Shown here piece by piece: positions 46,541 through 54,800 of a DNA stretch of 64,000 nucleotides; within the stretch, counting starts at the first letter, position 1; each line of letters starts with the position of its first letter. The translations under genes were made by a program, and so were the position numbers. A model generated the notes under the pieces. It was not told where the DNA came from, did not search any database, and saw only the letters and a program-made list of their open reading frames with translations. This stretch comes from Saccharospirillum sp965652395. Lineage in GTDB: Bacteria > Pseudomonadota > Gammaproteobacteria > Pseudomonadales > Natronospirillaceae. Location: positions 1-64,000 of the forward strand of contig CBFGUW010000013.1 in the NCBI GenBank assembly GCA_965652395.1, in the 5' to 3' direction.

Positions 46541-46672
46541 CAATAACCAACTGCAACGACCTTGATATGGATCAACCCGCCACCCCACAAAGGGGGTACG
46601 GATGGCCGATTGGCACTTATCCCCTCCTTCAAGGACAATGCTTCACCTCTGCCACCAACAAGGAGTCAGATC

Positions 46673-47092
46673 ATGACCGAGATCAATTACCCCGTTCACG
46701 GTTCCTGCCAATGTGGACAAGTCAGCTACACCTTGCATAAAGCGCCGAAAATGGTCGCTGCCTGCCACTGCAAACAATGCCAGAAGCTCTCGACCAGCGC
46801 GTTCAGCATTACCGCCATGGTCGATGCCGACAGCATTACCTTTAAAGGCGAAATGAAGCATTGGGAGCGCCCGGCGGACAGCGGCAACATCAGCGCGGCG
46901 GCGTTTTGCCCGACCTGTGGCAACCGTATTTATCACTACAACCCCGAAACTCCGGAGCAGATCAAACTCAAGCCCAGCAACCTGGATGACACCCGCCTGA
47001 TTCAACCCACGATGCACATCTGGACCAGTGAAAAACAGGCATGGTATGAAATTCCGGAAGGCGTTACCCAGCACGAACGGCAACCGGGTTGA
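46673..47092 (+). CDS. GFA-family (glutathione-dependent formaldehyde-activating-like) zinc protein
   Basis: 139 aa from ATG 46673 with AAGGAG eight bases upstream; the frame extends to 46562. Zinc-binding cysteine pairs of the GFA fold are visible: GSCQCGQVSY, CHCKQCQKLS and FCPTCGN. Many members are not formaldehyde enzymes, so the activity is unknown. Divergent from feoAB. Confidence 0.85.
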   Translation: MTEINYPVHGSCQCGQVSYTLHKAPKMVAACHCKQCQKLSTSAFSITAMVDADSITFKGEMKHWERPADSGNISAAAFCPTCGNRIYHYNPETPEQIKLKPSNLDDTRLIQPTMHIWTSEKQAWYEIPEGVTQHERQPG

Positions 47093-47137
47093 TCTGATAT
47101 CTGAGCCGGAAAGAAGGGGTTAACAAATGGAGGCACC

Positions 47138-47998
47138 ATGCTCTGGAAAACGGTGTTCGTTAGCCTCTCGGCACTCGTCGGGCTATTGATCCTGCTTGTG
47201 ATCAGTGGACATTTTCGTTGGCAATCGGAAACCCAGGCGCTGCATGACCGACTCGATCAGTCTCAAACACCCGGTCCCACCGGGCGAGTGGACTTCCGTG
47301 AACTGACCGATCTGCCACGACCGGTGCAGGCGTATCTGCGCACTGTCCTGACGGAGGGCCAGCCCTATATCCAAAGCGTGGCGCTGGTCCACCAGGGTGA
47401 TTTCAACCGCAGTGAAACGGGCGAACAGTGGAGCCCCTTCACCTCACGCCAAATTGTTCATACCTCCCGCCCCGGCTTCGATTGGGACGCCCGCATCGGT
47501 TTTCTACCGGGCATCCCCATTCGGGTACACGATGCCTATGTGGCCGGAGAAGGCATTCTGCATGCCTCAATATTCGGCTGGATCTCCCCGGTCAACCAAA
47601 GGGATACCACCGACCTGGCGACTGGCGAACTGATGCGCTACCTGGCGGAGTCCGCTTGGTACCCGACCGTGCTGCTACCGGGCCATGGCATAACCTGGAG
47701 GGCTATCGACAACCACTCCGCTGAAGCCACCCTTACCGACGGCAATCTGGAGGTTTCGATGGTGTTCCGGTTCTCGGAAGACCATTTGGTTCGTTCCGTG
47801 CGTTCAAACGGCCGTTCAAGGATGGTGGCGGGCGAAACCGTGAAAACACCTTGGGAGGGCCACTGGGAAAAATACGAACGGCATCAGGGGATGCTGGTAC
47901 CGGCCCGGGGCGAGGTCGCCTGGATACTCAACGATGCGAAACGCCACCCTTACTGGCGAGGTACGCTCCAACGGATCGACTATCGGTTCGCAGAATAA
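47138..47998 (+). CDS. DUF6544/DUF6920-like membrane-anchored hypothetical protein
   Basis: 286 aa. One N-terminal membrane segment (TVFVSLSALVGLLILLVIS), then a soluble domain whose blocks LPRPVQAYLRTVL, RPGFDWDARIGF, GELMRYLAESAWYPTVLL and TPWEGHWEKYE match my memory of the DUF6544 family. GGAGG lies five bases before ATG 47138. Function unknown; it may be co-transcribed with the GFA-family gene 45 bases upstream. Confidence 0.75.
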   Translation: MLWKTVFVSLSALVGLLILLVISGHFRWQSETQALHDRLDQSQTPGPTGRVDFRELTDLPRPVQAYLRTVLTEGQPYIQSVALVHQGDFNRSETGEQWSPFTSRQIVHTSRPGFDWDARIGFLPGIPIRVHDAYVAGEGILHASIFGWISPVNQRDTTDLATGELMRYLAESAWYPTVLLPGHGITWRAIDNHSAEATLTDGNLEVSMVFRFSEDHLVRSVRSNGRSRMVAGETVKTPWEGHWEKYERHQGMLVPARGEVAWILNDAKRHPYWRGTLQRIDYRFAE

Positions 47999-48224
47999 CA
48001 CCCGACGGCTCCTGATCAGGAATCGTCAACGGTTATGGGTGGAAGCTCGCCCAATAGCGTTTACCATAGGGGTGGAAACCCACCCATTTGGTCGACCCCT
48101 CGACCATACCCTCTACCAATTTCCGATTTAAAAACAAGGCACAAGGAACTAATAGCGGCATTGGCCCCCTTCTTGCCCTTCCATTCATGGCAGCCTCACA
48201 AAAACAACACACAGGAGCTCAGCC

Positions 48225-49214
48225 ATGAAGTCTTGCCTATGTAAGGTGCTGTTCGCCTTAATGATCCTTTCCCCGATCACACTCTGGGCCGAACCACAGC
48301 AGTTGATTTTCTCGCACGTTGTCAGCCCGAACACCCCCAAGGGCAAGATGGCGGAAATGTTCAAATCGATGATCGAACGCAAACTCGGTGACCGTTATGA
48401 AATCGTCATTCATGCCAATGCGGAATTGATGGATGACGATGAAGCTCCGGGTGCCATTGCCGAAGGGCGCATCCATTTCGCCGCACCCTCGCTTTCGAAG
48501 TTCGAAAACTATACCCACCAACTGAAAGTGTTCGACCTGCCCTTTCTTTTTGCGGACATCGATGCCGTCGACCGTTTTCAACAAAGCCCCACCGGCCAGG
48601 CTCTGTTGGCCAGTATGGAAAGCAAAGGCATCACCGGGCTGGGTTATTTACACAACGGATTGAAGCAACTGACCGCCGACCGCCCTTTCTCCGGCCCCAA
48701 CGATTTAAGCGGCCTGCGTTTTCGCACCATGAATTCCGATGTGTTGATCAAACAGTTTCAACTGCTGGAAGCCGAAGCCATCCCCATGGCATTCTCCGAC
48801 GTGTATCAGGCCCTGGCCGATCGCCGCATTCATGGTCAGGAAAATACCTGGTCGAATATCTACTCCCAGGCGTTTTATGAGCACCAACCTTACATGATGG
48901 TGTCGAACCACGGCGTGCTCGACTATATGGTGATCACCAACAGCACCTTCTGGAATAACCTCTCATCCAACGACCAACGTGAATTTCGTTTCGCACTTGA
49001 GATGTCGCTGAAATATGGCAATGCAGTAGCCATCGCCAAAAGCATGAACGATAAAATCGAGCTGGAGCGGATGAAAACCGTCGATGTGTTCGAACCCACG
49101 GCGGAACAACTCAGCGACTGGCAGGCGGCTATGAAACCTTTGTGGGATGAGTATGAACTTCTGATAGGAAAAGAAATTATTCAGGCGGCGCTGGCCACTT
49201 CAGAAACAAAATAA
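48225..49214 (+). CDS. TRAP-type substrate-binding protein (DctP family), orphan
   Basis: 329 aa. Signal peptide (VLFALMILSPITLWA), then the DctP pattern: FSHVVSPNTPKGKMAEMFKSMIERKLGDRYEIVIHANAELMDDDEA, LRFRTMNSDVLIKQF, EAIPMAFSDVYQALADRRIHGQENTWSNIYSQ with the ligand-orienting Arg in LRFRTM, and SNHGVLDYMVI. The family binds C4-dicarboxylates and other organic acids. No DctQ or DctM gene is next to it, so it must work with a permease elsewhere or serve as a sensor partner. A terminator follows. Confidence 0.88.
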   Translation: MKSCLCKVLFALMILSPITLWAEPQQLIFSHVVSPNTPKGKMAEMFKSMIERKLGDRYEIVIHANAELMDDDEAPGAIAEGRIHFAAPSLSKFENYTHQLKVFDLPFLFADIDAVDRFQQSPTGQALLASMESKGITGLGYLHNGLKQLTADRPFSGPNDLSGLRFRTMNSDVLIKQFQLLEAEAIPMAFSDVYQALADRRIHGQENTWSNIYSQAFYEHQPYMMVSNHGVLDYMVITNSTFWNNLSSNDQREFRFALEMSLKYGNAVAIAKSMNDKIELERMKTVDVFEPTAEQLSDWQAAMKPLWDEYELLIGKEIIQAALATSETK

Positions 49215-49233
49215 TACTCACCAGTTTTGAGGA

Positions 49234-49265
49234 ATAAGCCCCGGTTCAGCCGGGGCTTATTTTTA
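49234..49265 (+). terminator. terminator between the convergent TRAP and MTHFR-like genes
   Basis: Stem AAGCCCCGG (49236-49244) with CCGGGGCTT (49250-49258), loop TTCAG, followed by ATTTTTA. Its T-run overlaps the stop of the opposite gene. Confidence 0.85.
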
Positions 49266-50180
49266 GCGTCCCATCGAACGCGCAACCCTCTGCAGTAGAT
49301 CAATGGACGCATCCACCTCCACCTTCCGGATCGCTACACTTTCCACATTGCAGCCGATGGGGATGTTTTTCTCGTCGGCGAATTGTTTCAGTTCCAGCCA
49401 ATTCTGCTCACAAAACTGCAGTGATCGATCCAGCGTATCCTTTGAATACACCAATTCGTTTTCCAGCCACTTGGGAATGCTGATGCCCAGCCACTTCATG
49501 AATTGCAGTGTTTTTTCCGACCCGCAGGGTGTCAGCGTGAATATGATCGGTGCCAGAGGTATGCCGTGTTTCCGGCCATAATAGTAATATTCGGAAAGCA
49601 GGTTCTTGGAGGCATTCACATCGTAAACGCCCTGGGAAACAAAAAACCGGCAGCCCTGGGCGATTTTTTCACAGACACGCAGGTGTTCATCACCCTTGCT
49701 CTCATGGCGCTCTGGAATCGTAACGCCACCCAATAACATCCGTGATTGGGTTTCCGCCTTTAACCTGTAAGCCTTGGGCAAGGTCAGCGTGACTTTTTGA
49801 TGCTTTGATGAAGCTCCGACAAATACCGTGAGGGTTTGATCGGCCGACGCTTGGGTGAGAAAGCCCGCCAATTCATCCGGCTGGTATTTGCCCACCGCGC
49901 GATAGATCACCTTCGGAACTGACAGTTCGGTCAGATAGTGGCGACTGTAATCGTAGGGGTCCAGCGTTTCGATAAAGGGAAAGGGGCGCTCTTCATCGGT
50001 CCGGGAGGCTTCATCCTGAATGTCATACAAAATAAGCCCGTCGATATCATGAGGTTGCAGACGCTCGACCTGCCGGAGGGCGATATCGGCGATTTTTTCC
50101 GCGTCGGTTCCCTTTTTGGGTGGGGTGATGCCGTAGAGCAAAATGTGGGTGTCGCGATTGTTGATTTTGTCTACCAGCAT
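49263..50180 (-). CDS. methylenetetrahydrofolate reductase (MetF)-like protein
   Basis: 305 aa from ATG 50180; a GTG lies in frame at 50195. Length and layout (ILLYGITPPKKGTD, DIDGLILYDIQDEA, GCRFFVSQGVYDV, PLAPIIFTLTPCGSEKTLQF, KWLGISIPKWLENEL) fit the MTHFR TIM-barrel, including the FFVSQ position equivalent to FFITQ. It is more divergent than a housekeeping MetF, so it may act on another folate or C1 route. Monocistronic. Confidence 0.7.
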   Translation of the reverse strand: MLVDKINNRDTHILLYGITPPKKGTDAEKIADIALRQVERLQPHDIDGLILYDIQDEASRTDEERPFPFIETLDPYDYSRHYLTELSVPKVIYRAVGKYQPDELAGFLTQASADQTLTVFVGASSKHQKVTLTLPKAYRLKAETQSRMLLGGVTIPERHESKGDEHLRVCEKIAQGCRFFVSQGVYDVNASKNLLSEYYYYGRKHGIPLAPIIFTLTPCGSEKTLQFMKWLGISIPKWLENELVYSKDTLDRSLQFCEQNWLELKQFADEKNIPIGCNVESVAIRKVEVDASIDLLQRVARSMGR

Positions 50181-50359
50181 TCTGTATCTCGGCACTCGTC
50201 ATTAAGGAATGGGTGAAGTGTAGGCGATATCCCCTCCCTGAAAAACCGTCCCTGTATTCTTTTTCGTTGTTAACTATCCTACAGGTCACTGACTCGGATC
50301 AATATTTACCTTGCGCTTCTCTGGTTTAAAGCAAGCACGTCTATTGGAAGGAGACGAAC

Positions 50360-52056
50360 ATGTTGGCACTTATCCATGCCAATCCCTTTTATGAACTGGC
50401 CGCGCTGCTGACCCTGGCAGCCCTCATTGGGCTGGTAGGTCAGCGGCTGCGGCAACCCATGATAGTGACCTTCATCGTAGTAGGGATTCTGGTTGGCCCC
50501 TCCGTATTGGGATGGGTCCAGCAGGCTGAATACATGGAACTGCTGGCCGAGTTGGGTATCGCGCTCCTGCTCTTCCTGGTTGGCCTGAAGCTGGACCTGG
50601 CGCTGATCAAAACCTTGGGGCCGGTTGCCCTGGCCACGGGACTTGGTCAGGTGTGTTTCACCTCGCGATTGGATTTGTCCTGGGGCTGTTGTTAGGGCTG
50701 GATGTCGTCACTTCGGCTTATGTCGCCATAGCGCTCACCTTCTCCAGCACCATCATTATCGTCAAGCTATTATCCGACAAACGCGAGGTTGATTCGCTGC
50801 ACGGAAAGATCGCCATTGGCTTTTTAATCGTTCAGGACATTGCCGTGGTTGTGGCCATGATAGGCCTATCCGCGCTGGGTGTGGGTGATGACGGCTCTCC
50901 ACTGGCCCGATTGATCGAGATAAGCCTGGGCGCCTTGGCAATGATGCTGGTGGTCGGACTCTTCATTCGCTGGTTGGCCACGCCTCTCATGCGCAACGTC
51001 GCACATTCCACCGAGTTGCTGTTGGTATTTGGCATCGCGCTGGCATCGCTGATGGCGGCATTGGGCCATGTATTGGGTTTCAGCATGGAGCTCGGTGGCC
51101 TGCTGGGCGGCGTGGCCTTGGCATCCACGCCCTATCGCGATGCCATGGTGTCGAGAATGGGCGCGCTGCGGGATTTCCTGTTGCTGTTTTTCTTCATTTC
51201 ACTGGGCGTGCAGTTGGACCTGCATCTACTGGGAGCCCACGTGGTCCCCGCCCTGGTTTTGTCGGTTTTTGTTCTTGTGGGCAATCCATTGATCGTCATG
51301 TTGATCATGGGCTTGATGGGATACGGTAAACGAACCGGCTTTCTGGCCGGGTTGACAGTAGCCCAGATCAGCGAGTTCTCACTGGTGTTCATCGCCATGG
51401 GGCTTACCCTGAACCACGTAAATACCGATGCGCTGGGTTTGGTCACACTGGTCGGGTTAATCACCATAGTCCTGTCGGTCTATATGATTACCTATTCCCA
51501 TCATCTTTATCGCTGGCTTGAGCCCTGGCTAAAACCCTTTGATCGGCTGAATCGGGGTCGCACTGCGGAAGAGCCCGATTTTCAGCACCATCATTACGAC
51601 GCCATCATCTATGGATGGGGGCGTTTCGGCCGGGAAATAGGCCGACAACTGCTGGATCAGGGTTACCGGATCGCCGTGGTGGACTTTAACCCGGATACCG
51701 TGGCGCACAGCCGAAAAAGCGGAATCGAAGCCTATTATGGTGATGCCTCCGATCCCGACTTTGTCGGGCACCTGCCATTGACCCATACCCGATGGATCAT
51801 CTGCACACTTCGTGGTCAGGAGATGAGTACCGCTCACGAGGACCCTCGTCTTGCGTTTTTGAGCGCGCTTGCGCATCATGATTACAAAGGCCGGATCGCA
51901 TTGACCAGTCACCGCCCCGAAGACATTGAACCGCTAAAGAACAAAGGCGCCGACCTGGTGTTCCTGCCCTATCGGGAAGCTGCCAAGCAGGCCGCACACT
52001 GGGTTATCACATCAGACTCACTCTATCGAAGCGGAGACACACCTTATGAACCTTAG
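50360..52056 (+). pseudogene. CPA2 (KefB-like) monovalent cation:proton antiporter split by a frameshift
   Basis: AAGGAG precedes ATG 50360. The first frame (50360-50695) encodes residues 1-97 of a CPA2 antiporter (FYELAALLTLAALIGLVGQRLRQP, AELGIALLLFLVGLKLDLALIKTLGPVALATGLGQV) and then drifts into SRLDLSWGCC-stop. The next frame, open from 50653 to 52056, resumes exactly with FHLAIGFVLGLLLG and carries the rest of the transporter and a C-terminal TrkA-N domain (DAIIYGWGRFGREIGRQLLDQGY). The join at about 50651-50656 (GTGTGTTT) is best explained by loss of one base from GTGGTGTTT. It may be a mutation, a sequencing error or, less likely, a programmed frameshift. The 3' end overlaps the Usp gene by 11 bases. 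Confidence 0.85.
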
Positions 52057-52987
52057 CCACGTGCTCTTTTATTCACGCCCTGAGAGTAACCAGGACAGTG
52101 CCCTCCGCCAGGTTCGCCAATTGTGCAAAACCGCCGGCGCCCGGCTCACCCTGATGACGGTATTGAAAACGCCAAGTCAGCGGTGGAGCGCGTCACAACA
52201 ACTACCCGACTCGGCCACCCTGAAGAAAATACTGCGGGAAAGAGCGGAGAACGACCTACGAGCGTTAGCCGGAGACATGGAAAGCCATGGCATCCGCACC
52301 GAAATATGCGTGGCTTTCGGCAAGCCTTATGTCGAAGTCATACAACGCGTCAATGCCCACCTCGTGGATTTGGTCATGCTCAGCGCCCAACCGAACGCAG
52401 GGGCAACCGGCCGACTGCTGGGTAGTACGGCACTGCATTTAATCCGCAAGGCCCCCTGTCCGGTATGGGCGGTGAAAACCGGGAACGCGGAACCACCGCG
52501 AAATATTCTGGCTGCGGTCGACCTAAGCGAGGACGATACCGAGGCAATGCGCCAGTCCTTGAACCCAACCATCCTGCGGACCGCTGAATCGATTGGCCAA
52601 ATGCTGCAAATGGACCTGCATATCGTTCAGGCCAGTCAATTGGAAAATGAAGGTTTCCTGCAGATCCATGGCGGGCTCGATCAAACAAAAATCGACGCCA
52701 TGAATCGTGAATTGATACGCTCGCTGCAAAGTCGACTGGCTAAAATCTGCAAAGACCACCTAACCACCGCCCACTTCCACCCCCATGTGGAAAAAGGCCC
52801 CGCCATACAAGTCATCAGCGGGCTGGTCAAGCGCAAGAAAATCGATCTTTTGGTGATGGGCACCATGAGCCGGGGAGGCATTGCGGGGTTGCTGATCGGC
52901 AATACTGCGGAAACCTTGCTACAGGAGGCCGAGTGTTCCATCTTAGCGTTGAAACCGACCGGGTTTACATCGCCGATTATCTCTTGA
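52046..52987 (+). CDS. tandem-domain universal stress protein
   Basis: 313 aa with two UspA folds. Domain 1 starts LSHVLFYSRPES and ends GATGRLLGSTALHLIRKAPCPVWAV; domain 2 starts NILAAVDLSEDD and ends LVMGTMSRGGIAGLLIGNTAETLLQEAECSILAL, an ATP-binding G-2x-G-9x-G-type loop. The start is inside the antiporter gene (11-base overlap), so both were translated together; a role in controlling ion transport is plausible. Confidence 0.9.
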   Translation: MNLSHVLFYSRPESNQDSALRQVRQLCKTAGARLTLMTVLKTPSQRWSASQQLPDSATLKKILRERAENDLRALAGDMESHGIRTEICVAFGKPYVEVIQRVNAHLVDLVMLSAQPNAGATGRLLGSTALHLIRKAPCPVWAVKTGNAEPPRNILAAVDLSEDDTEAMRQSLNPTILRTAESIGQMLQMDLHIVQASQLENEGFLQIHGGLDQTKIDAMNRELIRSLQSRLAKICKDHLTTAHFHPHVEKGPAIQVISGLVKRKKIDLLVMGTMSRGGIAGLLIGNTAETLLQEAECSILALKPTGFTSPIIS

Positions 52988-53024
52988 CCATTGCTTACTC
53001 TACATGGAATAGGAATGCCCTGAA

Positions 53025-54752
53025 TTGACTATCGACACCCATACCGTCCTACTGTTGGGCGGATTACTGATGCTCTTCGGTATTCTGGCGAGCTCACTGA
53101 CCGTTCGCCTGGGATTGCCCTTCCTATTGCTGTTTCTGGGCGTTGGGATGCTGGCCGGTGAAGATGGTATCGGGCAGATTCCCTTTGATAATTTCAATCT
53201 AGCTTTTCTTGTCGGCAATTTGGCCCTGGCGGTTATCCTTCTGGACGGCGGCATGCGCACCAAAACCAGCACCTTCCGGGCGGCGCTGTGGCCCTCGGTC
53301 AGCCTTGCCGGTCCTGGTGTGGTCATTACCGCTGTTTGCGTGGGACTGTTCGCGACCTGGTTGCTCGGCGTCGATGTTCGTTACGGTTTATTGCTGGGTG
53401 CCATAGTCGGTTCAACCGATGCCGCCGCTGTTTTCAATTTACTGCGCAACAGCGGTATTCGGTTGAATGAGCGGGTGGGCGGAACCTTGGAAATCGAATC
53501 CGGCGCCAATGACCCCATGGCTATCTTTTTAGTCATCGCCATGATTGAACTGATGACCGCGACTACCGAGCCTTCCCTCGCGATTCTGCTGCGCATGTTA
53601 CTGCTGCAGTTCGTACTGGGAGGTCTGATCGGTTGGGCGGGGGGCCGTATGCTGAGTCTCCTGTTACGCCATGTGCGATTGGCGGAGGGTTTGTATGCGC
53701 TGTTGATCGTGTCTTACGGGCTGGTGGTTTTTGCCGGGGTAAACCATATTGGTGGCAGTGGGTTTCTCGCGGTATACCTCGCTGGCATGGTGGTGGGCAA
53801 TGGCCGTATAAAGCCTGTGGAAAGCGTCTCCCAGATCATGGACGGGCTGGCGTGGCTGGCCCAGGCGGGTATGTTCCTGATCCTCGGTCTGCTGGTGACC
53901 CCTTCGGATGTGATTGATCGTGGTCTCGTAGCACTGGCTGTGGCGGCGTTTTTAATATTCATCGCCCGACCGATAGCGGTCATGATATGTCTTCTACCCT
54001 TTCGTTTTCGCTGGCGCGAGCGTTGGTACATCAGTTGGGTGGGGCTGCGAGGAGCGGTGCCTATCATACTGTCGATCTATCCTGTCATGGCCGGACTTTC
54101 GAATTCGCAACTGCTTTTCGACATCACATTCTCAGTGGTGCTGGTGTCACTGCTGTTGCAGGGGGCGACCGTACCCTGGATGGCGCGACGTCTTAAAGTA
54201 TTGATTCCGACTTCACCGCCGCCATTACAGCGATTTTCACTTTTACGCGAACCGTCCATATCACTGGAACTCAGCGAGTTTGAAGTCCAACCCGAGGCAC
54301 CTGTTTTGTCATCGCTATTCTTAAGCGGTCAGCAGGAAGCCAACAACCCCCAGTGCGTTGCCATCATCCGTGGCAAAGAACCGGTACAGTGCACTTTTCC
54401 GCCGCGTTTCGAAGTGGGAGACCGTGTCTGGATGCTGCTACGCGCGGAAGATGTGGACGACGTGGCAGTTCAGTTCTCTCGCCAGGAAAAGCGAGGTCTG
54501 CTCGCCGCCCACAATTTTTACGGGGAATTCGTCCTCCGTCCCGAGGCTTTGGTCCGTGACTTGGCGGCTTCCTACGGAGTCGATGTACCGGCTAATGAAT
54601 TGGACCTGACTCTTGCGGAGCTCATGTTGAACCGTCTGGGTAAACATCCTGTGGTTGGGGACCGTATCCGCCTGGGAGGTCTACGTTTGACCATAAGGCA
54701 AATGGACGGGGACACTTTAGTGAGCCTTGGGTTGAAGTTCATAAGCCAGTAA
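53025..54752 (+). CDS. NhaP2/CvrA-type potassium/sodium:proton antiporter (CPA1)
   Basis: 575 aa, close to the 578 aa of E. coli CvrA. About 12 membrane segments with CPA1 motifs (LLLGAIVGSTDAAAVFNLLRN, LEIESGANDPMAIFLV, WVGLRGAVPIILSIYPV) precede a TrkA-C domain (VAIIRGKEPVQC) and a CorC/HlyC domain at the C-terminus. It extrudes K+ or Na+ in exchange for H+. The start is TTG 53025, the only codon fitting the conserved N-terminus; ribosome-site quality is poor. Third gene of the cation module. Confidence 0.9.
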   Translation: MTIDTHTVLLLGGLLMLFGILASSLTVRLGLPFLLLFLGVGMLAGEDGIGQIPFDNFNLAFLVGNLALAVILLDGGMRTKTSTFRAALWPSVSLAGPGVVITAVCVGLFATWLLGVDVRYGLLLGAIVGSTDAAAVFNLLRNSGIRLNERVGGTLEIESGANDPMAIFLVIAMIELMTATTEPSLAILLRMLLLQFVLGGLIGWAGGRMLSLLLRHVRLAEGLYALLIVSYGLVVFAGVNHIGGSGFLAVYLAGMVVGNGRIKPVESVSQIMDGLAWLAQAGMFLILGLLVTPSDVIDRGLVALAVAAFLIFIARPIAVMICLLPFRFRWRERWYISWVGLRGAVPIILSIYPVMAGLSNSQLLFDITFSVVLVSLLLQGATVPWMARRLKVLIPTSPPPLQRFSLLREPSISLELSEFEVQPEAPVLSSLFLSGQQEANNPQCVAIIRGKEPVQCTFPPRFEVGDRVWMLLRAEDVDDVAVQFSRQEKRGLLAAHNFYGEFVLRPEALVRDLAASYGVDVPANELDLTLAELMLNRLGKHPVVGDRIRLGGLRLTIRQMDGDTLVSLGLKFISQ

Positions 54753-54800
54753 AGACTCATCATAGGAATAGAGCTTCACTTCCAAAGGAGCGTTTTAAAC

